In this document: piece after piece, positions 39,171-51,095 of the stretch
Position numbering within the stretch: the first letter of the stretch is position 1
Layout of the letters: each line of letters begins with the position of its first letter
Assembly: GCF_027409185.1 (NCBI RefSeq)
Contig: NC_084463.1
Span: 42,076,407-42,140,406, forward strand
Source of the DNA: Cynocephalus volans
Taxonomy: Eukaryota; Chordata; Mammalia; Dermoptera; Cynocephalidae
Direction: 5' to 3'
DNA length: 64,000 nucleotides
Translations under genes and position numbers: made by a program
The notes under the pieces: generated by a model
The model's database searches: none
Seen by the model: the letters and a program-made list of their open reading frames with translations, nothing else
Told to the model about the DNA's origin: nothing

Positions 39171-39957
39171 AGATGTGTTACCTTTTTAAAATGCTTTTAA
39201 TGCACATATTGGGAATCAGCTTCTACAGACACTTTAAAACCAACGGCTCATCTTCCTTTCTGTTTCTGGATCCTTCTCTCACAAACGCAATCTTTCTGAA
39301 GGCAAATCAGATTCTAAATATTAAAAACAGGGTGAGTGGATGAGTGAATAGTTGAGAACCCTTGATCTCAGTTATCCTTGCAGCTGACTGCTGTGCTATT
39401 GAGGAGGGTTGTTTTTCACTCCCATGAAATATCAATTAGAAATTCAAATACTAATAATGTTAGAGGGCAGGAAGGAGGATACCTGTAAAGTGCACACTTT
39501 AGAAATTTGAGAAAATAAAACTTCTCTTTCTTCACTGTGAAGTGGAAATATTAGCACCAAAGGAGAAGACAGTGCAGAAAACACAGCATATCAAAGGTGT
39601 GCGTAGCTGAAAATAAAAGAGAAAAATAAGTAAACCTTTATTTACACAAGGATTATGTTGAAGGAAGTAGAATAGATTTTGGCAATAGATTTCAGAAGTG
39701 CATTTGTGCATTTTGAAAATACTGTTTCTGGTTTATTTTATGAAGGGTCTGATACCTTCTTATCTATTTACAAGTCTGGATGGTAACCATTGTGTCTGCC
39801 TCCATCATGTGTGGGAAGTGTCTGTTCCACATTCTCTCCTGTTACAGGTAAGAAGGCTCTGGGAGTCACCTGTGGGTCTTCAGCTGGAAAGCATGTGACA
39901 GGCTGTTCTTGAATTCTCGCTCTGTTTCCTTCTCCCTGAGTCTCATGGGATATCTGT
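39171..39957. other. Unassigned sequence left of the inverted repeat
   Basis: Short ORFs without domains. Possibly the tail of the adjacent old L1. Confidence 0.4.
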
Positions 39958-40223
39958 AACCTAAATGCTGTGCACCCTGTTTGTCTGTGATTGTAGTCAA
40001 ATGCCTCAATGACAATCTCCCAGTCACTTGTAGGCTATTGTGGGAAGGAGCAGACAACATTTGGCTGTGGAGGGGAGCAGGAGGTTACAGACATCCAGTG
40101 AGACTCCCCTCCCCAGCCAAATGTTGTCTGCTCCTTCCCACAATAGCCTACAAGTGACTGGGAGATTTTCATTGAGGCATTTGACTACAATCACAGACAA
40201 CCAAGGTGCACAGCATGTAGGTT
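39958..40223. repeat. Near-perfect inverted repeat, two 120-bp arms, 26-bp loop
   Basis: The arm 39958-40077 is the reverse complement of 40104-40223 without any gap and with five mismatches (about 96%). The spacer is 40078-40103. A transcript from either strand would fold into a ~120-bp hairpin. Beyond the arms the similarity stops at once (left ATATCTGT, right TTTAATTC). It matches no foldback transposon that I know. See findings. Confidence 0.97.
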
Positions 40224-40660
40224 TTTAATTCAATTGATATAATTTCCTAAATGGTGTAAAGTAAGTGTCTGCCTTTATTTTTTTGTACATGTGTGTCCTG
40301 TTTTCCCAGCATTATTTGTTGAAGAGACAACTCTTTCCTGATTGTGTAGTCTTGCCATTTTGGATGAGGATTATTTGACCATATATGAGGGTACTTCAAA
40401 AAGTTATCTTTTGTTCTGTTTTTTCAAAAATATTTTGAAGTACCCTCTGGTGTGAGATATTTCTGCGATTATTGTTCTATTCCACTGGTCTAAATGTCTG
40501 TCTTTATGCAAGTTTCATACTATCTGGATTACTGTAACTTTGTAATATGTTTGGAAATCAGAAAGTGTGAGGGCCAAAATTTGCTTTTTGCTCATCTCTA
40601 GTATCTTTAGGTTTGTTCTCTCCTTCTGAATGTTCAACATATTGTTTTGTCTTCTTTCCT
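40224..40660 (-). repeat. Old LINE-1 fragment, antisense, carrying a small hairpin element
   Basis: Antisense L1 landmarks: 'tttcccagcattatttgttgaagagac', TTGTTCTATTCCACTGGTC, 'tttatgcaagtttcatactatctgg'. It covers the same ORF2 part as 38500-39170, so it is a separate copy. Confidence 0.75.
40387..40447. mobile_element. Mini palindromic element (mariner-like MITE?)
   Basis: GAGGGTACTTCAAAA at 40387-40401 is repeated in perfect inversion at 40433-40447, with a 31-bp loop of A/T-rich sequence. It interrupts the L1 reading between 'ccatatat' and 'gtgtgag'. The termini recall mariner-type inverted repeats. Confidence 0.5.
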
Positions 40661-40664
40661 TCTT

Positions 40665-40741
40665 CCTTCCTTCCTTCCTTCCTTCCTTCCTTCCTTCCTT
40701 CCTTCCTTCCTTCCTTCCTTCCTTCCTTCCTTCCTTCCTTC
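40665..40741. repeat. (TTCC)n microsatellite
   Basis: About 19 tetranucleotide units. It produces Leu-Pro-Ser-Phe and Lys-Glu-Gly-Arg repeat ORFs that are artefacts. Confidence 0.97.
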
Positions 40742-42215
40742 TTGGCACCCAGTTAAGAGTGAGGACATGTGTTATTTCCCCTTCCTTGTTTGGTTTATTT
40801 CATTTAACATCATTTTCTCCAGACACATCCATGTTGCTGCAAATGGCAGAATTTCATTCCTTTTTATGGCTGAGTATATATACACATTTTCCTTATCCAG
40901 TCATCCATCGAATGACATTTAGGTTGGTTCCATATTTTGGCTATTGAAAATAGAGCTACTATGAACATGGGAGTGCACATACCCTTTGGTATGATTATTT
41001 CCATTCCTTTGGATATATGCCCAGTACTGGGATTGCTGGATCATATGGTAGTTCTATCTGTAGTTGTTTCAGGAACCTCCATACCATTTCCCATAATGAA
41101 TGCACCAGTTTACAGTCCCACCAGCAGTGTAGAAGAGTTCCCCTTTCCCTGCATCCTTGTCAGCATTTGTTATTCTCAGTCTTTTTAGTAATGGCCAGTC
41201 TAACTGGGGTGAGATAATATCTCAATATGGTTTTGATTTTAATTTCTCTAATGATTAGTGATGCTGAGCATTTTTTCATGTGTCTGCTGGACAGTTGTAT
41301 GTCTTCCTTTGAAAAACGTCTATTCATCTTCCTTGCCCATTTCTTAATTGGGTTATTATTGATCTATATATTTATTTTTACTGTATAGTTGTTTGAGTTC
41401 TTTTTATATTCTGGATATTAACTTCTTGTCAGATGTATAGTTTGCAAATATTTTCTCCCCTTCCATACATTGTCTTTCCACTCTGTTGGTTGTTTCCTTT
41501 GCTGTGCAGAAGCAATTTGATTTGATATAATCTCATTTGTTTATACTTTCTTTACTGCTTGTGCTTTGGGGGTCTTATGCATAATGTCTTTGTCCAATCG
41601 TGCTTGCTGAAGTGTTTCCCCTATGTTTTCCCTTAGTAATTTTATGGTTTTGGTCTTATATTTAAGTCTTTAATCCATGTTGAGTTGATTTTGCTATGTG
41701 GTTAGAGGTACAAGTCCAGTTTCATTCTTCTGCGTAGGGATACCCAATTTTCCCAGCAACATTTATTGAAGAGGCAGTCTTTCCCCCAGTGTATGTTCTT
41801 GTTGATTTTGTCAAATATCTGTTGGCTGTAAGTATGTGGGTTGATTCCCAGGTTTTCTATTGTGTTCCATTGATCCAAGTGTCTGTTTTTATGCCAGTAC
41901 CATGCTGTTTTGGTTACAATAGCTATGTAATATAATTTGAAGCCAGGTAGTGTTATGCCACTGGGGTTTATTTTTATATTTTCCTCAGGATTGCTTTGGC
42001 TATTTGGGGTCTTTTGTTTTTATATATGAATGTTAGGATTGCTTTTTCTTTTTTTGTGAAGATTGTCATTGGCATTTTGATGAGGATTGCATTGAATCTG
42101 TAGATTGCTTTGGGTGAGATAGGCATTTTTGGGATGTTAATTCTTCCATTCCAAGAGCATAATATGCCTTCCCACCTTTTTGTGTCCTCTTTAGTTTCTT
42201 TCAGTAGTGTTCAAA
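40742..42215 (-). repeat. LINE-1 3' half, antisense, ORF2 C-terminus decayed
   Basis: Starts at the ORF2 stop/3' UTR border ('gcacccagttaagagtgagg') and runs through the antisense C-terminal ORF2 to 'ctttcagtagtg' near 42210. The (TTCC)n at its left sits where its 3' UTR CT-rich tract would be. Medium age, many stops. Confidence 0.85.
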
Positions 42216-42499
42216 ATATAGAATACATTATTTTTAACTATGTTTACTCTGTTGTACAACAATATATACCCTGAAATTACTTGTTCTGTCCATCTGAAAT
42301 ATTTTATCCTTTAACCCACATATCTTTTATTGTCACCCCACTCCAAGCCCCTGATAACCACCATGGTATTCTCTGTTTCTATAAGTGAGACAATTTTGGA
42401 TTCACATATAAATGAGTTCATGCAGTTTTTGTCTTTTTGTGCCTGCCATATTTCATTCAGCATAATGTCATCCAGGTTCATGCATTTTTCTTTTAAGGA

Positions 42500-43910
42500 T
42501 GAAAAGTATCCTGCTGTTTTTTTTTTTAATTACTGTACATACATGTGGGTACAATGTTGATTTTCAATACTTGTTTTCAACGTGTAGTGGTTAGATCAGT
42601 ATTGTTAGGTTATTCATCATTACAATATACAATCATGTTTTGTGTCTGTTGACCAATTCTTCGTTAGCCCCTTCCCTCTCCCCTCTCCTACCCCCCCATT
42701 TTCCACCTCTAGTTTTTTTGTAAAGAAAATGTAATTTTATTAATATTATTTTTTACATTCTAGCATGTTGTTGCCATGCAGTTGGGAGGGAGGGGGAGAA
42801 GAGAAAGGGGAAGGAAATGGAGTGGAAGAAGGAGGAAGGAGGAGAGGTGGTATTGAGGCCTGTGGCATCCCCTCATTCCCACAGGAGAGACGGGGGAATC
42901 CAACAGTTGCTTGCTCATTGCTGGGCTGGGTGCAGATGTAAGGCAGGTGTGATAAAAGCCCTCACTACCCACTGCCCCAGCTTGGGAACCAAGGGTCCTT
43001 CTTGCTACAGCTTTGTGGTTGTCACTGGGCTTGTTGCATGTGTTGGGGTTTGTGGCTGATGCCCAAGAGCCCCTGCCATCCTGGGTGGGACAGCCTGAGG
43101 CACTCCCTGCAGTGGCTCAGTCCTCACCACTGGATTGGCTGCAGGTGTCAGGGTGTTGTGGCTGTGGCCCAAGGCCCCACACCACCCCAGCTCTAGAGAG
43201 CCCAGGGTGCTTCCTGCAGTGACTCAGTGATCACTGCTGAGCTGGCTGTGGGTGTTGGGGGTGTGAGGCCAAAGCTTGAGCTCCCCCACAAATCCAGCTC
43301 AGGAAAGCCTGGGGTGCTTCCTGTGGTGGCTAGGTGGCTGCCACTGGGCTGGTTGTGGCCACGTCTAGTTTTTTAAAAGTTCAGCCTATTACTGGGATTG
43401 TTGTTTCTTTCTTTCTTTCTCTCTGTCTCTCTTTATTGTTCATTTGTTTATTTATGGATTCAGCTCCCAGTTATGATTGTGAATATGTGGTATTTCTCTG
43501 TACCTGGGTTGTTTCACTTAGGAGAATTTTCCCCAGGCTCATCCATGTTGTTGCAAAGGGGAGAATTTATCATTTTTTATGGCTGTGTAGTATTCCATTG
43601 TGTTTATATACCACAATTTCCTTATCCAGTCATCCATCGGTGGACATTTAGGTTGGTTCCAACATCTAGCTATTGTAAATAGAGCTGCAGTAAACATGGG
43701 AGTGCAGGTATCTCTTTGACCTGATGTTTTACAATCCTCTGGATATATCCCCAGGACTGGGATTGCTGGATCATGTGGAAGTTCTATCTCTACTTGTTTA
43801 AGGATCTTTGTACTATTCTCCACAATGGCAGTACTAATTTACAGCCCCATCGACAGTGCAGGAAGGTTCCACTCTCTCCACATCTTTACCATCATTTGTT
43901 ATTCTCTGTC
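42500..43910 (-). repeat. LINE-1 3' end, antisense, interrupted by a 645-bp insertion
   Basis: A 3' UTR in antisense: T-run, 'actgtacatacatgtgggtac', CT-rich tract to 42708. It is then interrupted at 42719-43363 and resumes at TTTTAAAAGTTCAGC. The ORF2 C-terminus follows, with a 94-codon frame at 43823-43539 whose sequence fits L1 ORF2 ([25 protein letters not shown]). Confidence 0.85.
42719..43363 (-). mobile_element. SVA-like composite retrotransposon insertion with ~106-bp tandem units
   Basis: Flanked by the 11-bp direct repeat TCTAGTTTTTT (42708-42718 and 43364-43374). The filled site reads TTTTTT/AAAAG, the L1 endonuclease preference, in the correct orientation for a minus-strand element. 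On the minus strand, tandem GC-rich units start at 43351, 43244, 43137, 43033 and 42928 (spacing 104-107 bp), each opening with a version of CAGCCCAGTG and closing with ACACC..CAGC. A CT-rich zone and an AT-rich 3' end with AATAAA follow. There is no ORF of merit, so it is non-autonomous and L1-mobilised. I know no family with this structure. Confidence 0.8.
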
Positions 43911-46629
43911 TTTTTAATAGTATATATACCACATTTCTTTATTTAGTCCTGATGGACATGTTGATTAACTTCATATCTTGGCTATTGTGAATAATATTGC
44001 AATAAACACAAGAGTAAAAATATTTCTTTGACATACTGATTTCATTTATTTTAGATATATACCCAGATGTAAAATTGCTGGATTTTATGGTAGTTCCATT
44101 TTTAATATTTTGAGAATATCATACTGGTTTACATAATACCTTTACTAACTTACATTCCCACCAACAGTGCACAAGTGCCCACTTATCTCTGCACCATTCC
44201 AAGAGTTTTCTTTCTTTTTTAGTAATAGCCATGCTAACAGCTCTGATGTAAAGTCTATTAGTTTCTTTAAATTGCCTTTCCCTGATGACTGGTAATGTTA
44301 AATATTATTTTTTCCACATACTTAGTGGTCTGTGTATATCTTCTTATGATAAATACATTTCCAGAGTTTTTCGTATTTTGGTTTTTGTTTGGTTTTTCAC
44401 CACTTTTAATTGGGTTATTTGTTTTCTTGCTATTGAGTTAAGTTCCTTATCTATTTTGGATCTTAACCACTTATAAGATATATGGTTCCCAAATGGTTTT
44501 CTTATCCTGTATGTTGTCCCTTTACTCTGTTGACTGTCTCCTTTGCTGTACGTGAGCTTTTAGTTTTATGAGCTGCCATGTGTCCATTTCTACCTCAGTG
44601 AGCTGTGCTCTAGAGTTCATGTCCAAAACGTCTTTACTCAGGCCAAAGGCATGAAGGTTTTACCTCTAGCAGTTTTACAGTTTCTGGTCTGAGGTTTCAT
44701 TCATTTATTGTAGGTTGTTTTTTTTACATGGGTAAAATATGGTCCATTTTTGTTTTTCTGGATGTAGATATTCAGTGTTTCTGACACTCTTAAAGAACCT
44801 ATTGATTTCCCATTGTCTGTTAATGATATTTTGGTCAAAAATGAATTGACCATAAATGTATGGGTTTCCTTTAGGTCACTCTATTCTATTCCATTGGTCT
44901 TTGTATCTGTTTTTATGCCAGTGGCATGCTATATTGATTACTAGAGCTTTATATTATATTTTTAAATCAGATAGTGTGATGGTATCAGCTTTGTTCTTTT
45001 CACTGAATTTTGTTTTGCCTATTTGGGGTCTTTTGTGGTTCCATTCAAATTTTAGAATTTGTTTCTATTTATGTGAAAAAATAGTATAGGATTTTGATAG
45101 ACATTGCAATGAATCTGTAGATCACTTTGGGCATTATGTGTATTTTCACAATATCAATTCTTCAAAATAATAAGCACCAAAGATTTTCATTTATTTTTGT
45201 ATTTTTCAATTTCTTCCTTCAATGCTTTATCCTTTCAGTGCACAGACATTTCACCACCTTGGTTGAATTTATTTCTAAATATTTTATTTTCTTCTTTCTT
45301 TCTGATTTGGATGCTTTTTATTTATTTTTCTTGCTTTACTTTTTTGGCAAGGACTTCCAGTACTATGTTAAATAGAAGTGAAAAGGGTTGCTATTCTTTT
45401 CTATTTCTGAACTTGATGAAAAGCTTTCAACCTTTCACTGTTGCGTATGATATTAGATTGAACTTGTCATACATTCACTTTATTGTGTAGAAGCACATTT
45501 TTCTATACATAATTTACTGAAATTTTAGTCATTTGTTAAGAATATGTTTAAAATTCTCAGTTGCTTTTTTCTTTTTCGTATCTATTGATATGATCACATG
45601 GTTTTTGTGTTTTAGCCTGTTAATATGGTATGTCACATTTATTGGTTTGCATATGTTAAAACTCCCTTACCTCACAGAAATAAATCTCACTTGTTCATGG
45701 TAAATAAACCTTTTAATGTGCTATTGAATTCAATTTTCTGCATCTGAATTTATGAGTGAGACTGGCCTATAATTTTTTTATTGCAGTGTTCTTGTCTAAC
45801 TTTTATATAAGATTACGCTGGCTTTCTAAAATGAGTTGTAAGTATTCCATCCTGAACATTTCAGAAGATTTGAGAAGCACTGGTATTAGTTCTTTAAGTG
45901 GCTGGTAGAATTTAAACATGAAGCCCTTGGGTTCTGGGCTTTTATTTGATGAGAATTTGGGGGGAGATTATTATTATTTATTCAATCACCTTACTTGTTA
46001 TTTGTCTGTTCAGATTTTCTATTTCTGTGTAATTTCATCCTAGTACGTTGTATGTGTCTAAAACTGTATTCATTTATTCTAGGTATCCATTTTGTTGCTG
46101 TAAATCACTGACAGTATTTTAAATTTTTTCATGTTTGTTTTTCTCCAACATCAGTTGTAATGTCTTCTCTTTCATTTTTTATTTTACTTACTTGTGTCCT
46201 CTCACTTTTCTTATTAATCTAGGTAAAGTTTTATCAACTTTGTGTTTTAAGAAAACAAAAACAAAAACAAAAATCTTAGTTCTGTTGATCTTCTCTAGTT
46301 TTTTAGTTTCTATTTTATTTATGTCTCTGCTTATTTTTGTTATTTCATTCCTTCTACTAATATTGGGTATGGTTGTTCTTTGTTTTCTGATCCTTGAATT
46401 GTAATATTAGGTTGTTCCTCTGACATTTTTTAATGTGGATATTTACTACTATAAACTTTCCTGTTAAACCTTCTTTTCTCATCCTGTAAGTTTTGATATT
46501 TCTTGTCTCCATTTCTGTTTATCTCATAATATTTTTAAAAATTTTTATTTTGATTTCTACTTTGACCTATGACTTGTTCTGGAGCATGTTGTTTAATTCA
46601 CATGTTTGTGAATTTTTCAATTTTCTTCT

Positions 46630-46850
46630 TCACTATGATTTGAATTTGTCCATCCAAATTTTATGTTCAACCTTAATCTCCAATTGAATTCCATTAAGAG
46701 GTAGGCCCTTCAGAGGCGATTAGATTATGAGGGCTCCTTTCTTATGAATGGTATTAAGACTTATGTAAAAGGAACTCTTTATACAGTATTTGGATCTTTT
46801 TTTTATCTACTGCCATTGCTATGAGGATGAAAAGCTTAAGGCACCATGTT
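46630..46850 (+). repeat. MaLR-type LTR fragment inside the old L1
   Basis: TGATTTGAATTTGTCCATCC, then 'ccattaagaggtaggcccttcagaggcgattagattatgagggctcc' is the MST/MLT 5' pattern. It is cut off after about 220 bp. Confidence 0.7.
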
Positions 46851-47253
46851 GGAAGGAGAAACCCCTGTTTTTAATATTTTTTCTATCTCCTACATTTTTT
46901 TTTTCTTTGCAATCACCAAGCCTTTCATAAAATATCTGAGAGTAATAAAATCTTAATTTGAGCTGATAACAACTTAACCTTGATTGCAAACAAAATCTAT
47001 ATTCATTTGCTCTAAGCCAACATTTCATGCTTTTGATGTCACAATTTACATTTTCATATAGTATATTTCTTAACAATTATTTATTGATATTGAAGTCTCT
47101 AATACTTTTGTCTTTTCTCTTTTATTCTATAGATATAAGTGATTTACACATCTCTGTTACATTATCAGAGTGTTCTGAATTTCAATATATATTTATCTTT
47201 AACATTGTGATTTTTTCATAGGTTTTCATGTTTTAGGTTAATGTCTTTTCACT

Positions 47254-47790
47254 TTAATTTGAAAACCTCATGTTAGCATTTCTTGTAAGGGAGGTGGTGG
47301 TAATAAATTCCTTCAACTTTTGCTTGTCTAGGAATGTCTCCATTTTTCCATTTCTAAAGGACAGTTTCCCCCTGTGAACTGTTCTTGTTTGGCTTTCCCC
47401 CCCATCTTTCAGCATTTCACTATCCCTTGGTTTGCAAGGCTTATATTGATAAATCGGATGATAGCTTAATGGGGGTTTCATTATTTGTGATGAGTCTTTG
47501 TCTGCAAGCTGCTTTCAAGACTCTCTCATTGTTTTGAATTTTAACAACTTGATAGTTGACTTCAGATTATATTGTGTGTGTATGTTGTTCTTGCCTGAGG
47601 TTCTTTGAGCTTCTTGATGTCCACATTCCTCCCAAGATATGGAGGTTTTCTGACAGTATTTTTTTAAATAAACCTTCCTCCCCTTTTTCTCTCGCTTTTC
47701 CTGCTGAGATGCCCATAACTTCTATGTGTTCACAGTTGATGGTGTTCCATGGGTCCCTTTTGTTTTCTTCACCTTTTTCCATTTTGCTGT
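47254..47790 (-). pseudogene. LINE-1 ORF1 relic
   Basis: Minus-strand pieces resemble the ORF1 C-terminal domain (TVHRGKLSFRNGKM, LDKQKLKEFITT) and the RRM region upstream (INCEHIEVMGISAG). Frames are broken. It belongs to the old L1 at 43911-48210. Confidence 0.75.
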
Positions 47791-48210
47791 TTTTGCTGCT
47801 CCTGTTGTTCCTCTCAGTGGCTTATTTCACATAATCTCCTTTGAGTTTGTTGGGTATTTCTTCTGCATGATCACAACTGCTGCTGAAGGTCTCCATTCAT
47901 TTTTTTCACTTCTCTCATTGTTTTCTTCAGCTCCATCCTTTCTGTTTGGTTCCCTTTTTATGGTTTCTATTTCTTTTATAAACACAATTTTGTTTATGTA
48001 TTTTTAAAATTGTATTTAGTTCTCTATCAATGGCCTTTTTTTTTTTGGTTGCTTTGTTTGTTTGCATCTCATTGAGTTTCATTAAGATTGTTGTTTGGAA
48101 TTATTTTTCTACCAATTCATAGATCTCATTTCTTTGCAGTTAGTTACTGGAGTTTATAAGTTTCTTTTAATGTCATCATGATTCACTGATCCTTCTTTAT
48201 CTGCTACATT

Positions 48211-49015
48211 TGCATTAATGTCTGTGCATTTGAAGGGATACACACCTCTTACGGTCTTTACAAGTTAAGGGCTTTAAAAAACATTTTGGCAGGTTAAGGG
48301 CTTCCCCTTTTAGTTTCTGAGTCCATCTGAGGAGATAAACTTGGTCACAAACATTCACATTTCTATTCTGCCAGCCATGGCTCAGGTTGTAAACATGACA
48401 GGACTATGAAGGTTCCAACCCCCTACCAACCTGATTCTGTTCAGGAAGGGCCCCTTTCATCTCTGCTACACAGACACAGACACACACACACACTCACAGA
48501 GTTATGAGGAACAGGTGAAAAACTGCCCAGATAAGATCACAGCTGAGGACTGGCCTAAATAGACCTTCCCTGGGTTGCCCTGTGTTACCTGTGACTGCCT
48601 TCTACCAAATGACCAAAGGTGTTGGGGGTGAGGACTGAGCCAATGTCTGCATTATTGAAAAATTTTCTCACTCCGGGCTTTTCTGAGGCAAGCACCTCAG
48701 AAAGTCAGGACACAGCAGAATATCTTCCTCTCTTGAGTGTTTCTTGCCAAGTGACTGAACAGGGGGCTTTCTCTCAAATGTAGGTGTCTGGTTACCAAAG
48801 TTCTAAGTTCTTTTTGGGTCTATTGTTAAGGAAGTGAGGTCACATCTTCAATGTTACATGACCTGGGTCTCTGTCTTCAATACCATCTACTCAAACATTC
48901 CTCTAGGCTGCTGGCTGCTCACCCTCCTCTCCTGTGTCACCTCCTTAACAGTCCGTGATTGTGCAAACACAGCCCTTCCACAGCCCCCTGGGAAAAAGTG
49001 AATGGAGCCGGTGTC
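48211..49015. other. Probable old L1 5' region and unassigned sequence
   Basis: The start may be 5' UTR of the preceding L1 ('gccatggctcaggt'). A short CA-rich stretch lies at 48470-48500. No gene. Confidence 0.4.
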
Positions 49016-49019
49016 TCAG

Positions 49020-49190
49020 GTTTGAGGACACAGAGCTAGATCAGATCCTCCTTTTTCTTACCATTTCTGTGACCCCAGACCAGCCATTATGTCCTTTAAG
49101 GACTTCTTGTCTCTTAATATGCACAATGGGAATCATGCCAGCATCTACTTCATAGGAAACTCATCAGGCGTGTATGAAATAAAACTGAGA
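49020..49190 (+). repeat. MIR-like SINE fragment
   Basis: Decayed MIR 3' half ('tctcttaatatgcacaatgggaatcatgccagc...'). Confidence 0.5.
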
Positions 49191-49259
49191 AATCTCAGGC
49201 TTGGTGCCACATGTAGAAAGATAATGCACACGATTAGAGATAAGAGGTGAGGAAAAGAG

Positions 49260-49380
49260 TGAGAGGCAGCATGGACTAGAGCTCTGACAGGCCTGAGTTC
49301 CAGCAGTGTGATCTTGGGAAAGTCACTTCTCTTTATGGCCTCATTTTTTCATTCTGTGCTGGTAAAACTTTAACATTAAA
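49260..49380 (+). repeat. MIR SINE fragment
   Basis: Contains GTGTGATCTTGGGAAAGTCAC within a MIR-like frame ('agctctgacaggcctgagtt'). Confidence 0.65.
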
Positions 49381-49564
49381 TACAATTCAGATATTTTTAT
49401 CCTTTGATAATAAACCTTCCACTTCCTGTCCATCATGTTTACAATGGGACCCGTGAGCCTCCCCTCAGCCTATGAGGTGCAGCCTCCACGGTGGCTCCAA
49501 CACTGCCTGGTTATTCACTCGCTTCTGACCAACAGGATAAAAAACAAATGTGAGAATATCGCTT

Positions 49565-49936
49565 CTGTCTTAGTCATTTCAGAGTGTGTGACAAAGCACT
49601 GTAGACAAGATCACTTGTAAATAACAGAAATTTACTTCTCACCATTCTGCAGCCTGGAAGTTTGAAATCAAGGTGCCACCGTGGCTAGGTTCTGGTGAGG
49701 AGTCCCTTCCAGGTCGCAGACTGCAGACTTCAGGTTGTCTTTTAACCTGGCAGAGAGGGGAGGAGAGAGCCCTCTCTGGTCAATTTTATAAGTCCAGTCA
49801 TCCCTTTCATGAGGGATCCAGCCTCATGACCTAATTACTTCCCAAAGGCCCCACTTTCTAATTTTATCACATTGGCTGTTAGGATTTCAACATACAATTT
49901 CGAGGTGGTACAAAAACATTCAGACCATTGCAGATT
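49565..49936 (-). repeat. MST-type MaLR LTR, antisense, nearly complete
   Basis: Begins GTCTTAGTCATTTCAGAG and ends CAGACCATTGCAG, with 'ggccccactttctaattttatcacattgg' before the end. This is the reverse complement of the MSTB-like consensus over its full length. Confidence 0.8.
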
Positions 49937-51095
49937 CCAAGATTTGATTACAAAAAAGCCATCATTTTCTTTTACTCTCTTCAATGTTTTCTCTTTCTCT
50001 CTTTTCCATTCTATTTCTCAAACTGTGAATGCAAGCTCCTATGATATCAGCTTCCCTATGTAGAGGCCCACATGGCAAAGATCTGAGGGAATATCCAGGC
50101 CAACAGATGAAAAGAAACTTAGGCTGTCCATCTAAACTGAGTGAAAAATATTTTTTACCAGGGAGTCAGAACACAATGGCTCTTTGATAGAGAAACAAAG
50201 CCAGCAGACACTTTCTGAGTACCTGCAACCCTTGGGGTCACTTGCTCCAAACACCACAATTTATATAGAGAAAAACTAATGCACTTATTTTCCATAGCCC
50301 CTGTCTACAACAGAGTGGGAGGGCTCATCTCAGTTCCAGATGTTCACATAAATATACTGCAGGGCTTCAGTTCAGTCCTGTCACAGCTGTGCTGGTGATG
50401 GCCCTGGCTCAGGCATAATCTGGGAACATTTCAGATCTTCTGCCTATGCTCTGGGCCACTGTGCATGAAACCAGAAGAATAGATGCCACTGCCCCATGGC
50501 ACGGCTCTCTGCAGCGTTTTCTTCCCCCTTATGTCACTTTCCTAGTATTTGCCCCTTCCCTTTGCTTCCACCTTCAGGGTCTCCACTTGAGAAATCAATG
50601 TGTGTGTGTGTGTGTGTCTCTGTGTGTGTGTGTGCTCTTGCTCACATGGACATGTGGAAAGAAAAATGTCCCCATGTGGATAGGGAGTGCACGGGGGTCT
50701 TTTAGGATCTCAGTGGCTCTCACTTTCAAAGAAATCCTGATGGGAAGAGGTGGAGTCCTATGTAATATTCTGGACTCTGCCCACCTCTTCTGGTTTGGAC
50801 CAGTCTAAGTCTCTCTCTTGTCCTCAGTTTACAAATTGTAAATGAAGAGATGGATGTGGAACAGCATATATGTGTGCTCAGCAAAGACATGAATTAGGGC
50901 TCCATCAACACCAGATGGAGTTTCAGTGTAGGCTGGGCTTAGATGCACAAAGATTTACAGGCCTCCTGACATGGCCAGTGTTGGTGAACACGTGGAATGG
51001 GGCAGCTAGACCTCCTTTCCAGGGTGGGACATGCAGGCACAGCCCCAAGACCTCTTCTATTGAAGTAAGTCTCACATGATCTTCCCAACTTCAGC
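49937..51095. other. Intergenic, no gene; (TG)n at 50599-50634
   Basis: A short interrupted (TG)n tract lies at 50599-50634. ORFs across it have Cys-Val repeats and no domains. Confidence 0.5.

Larger units (their letters stand above)
43911..48210 (-). repeat. Long, old LINE-1, antisense, ORF2 through ORF1
   Basis: A second L1 begins near 43920 (again the 'tatataccacatttctttattt' landmark). It runs through decayed ORF2 (to about 46610), is interrupted by a MaLR piece (46630-46850), then passes ORF1 relics (47254-47790 and on). Landmarks are in the correct antisense order ('ttggatcttaacc', 'tctattctattccattgg', 'acttccagtactatgtt', 'tcttgatgtcc'). No open frame is left. Confidence 0.85.

Noticed and set aside
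40515..40947. KEGRKEGR and LPSFLPSF repeat ORFs
   Set aside because: Translation of a (TTCC)n microsatellite.
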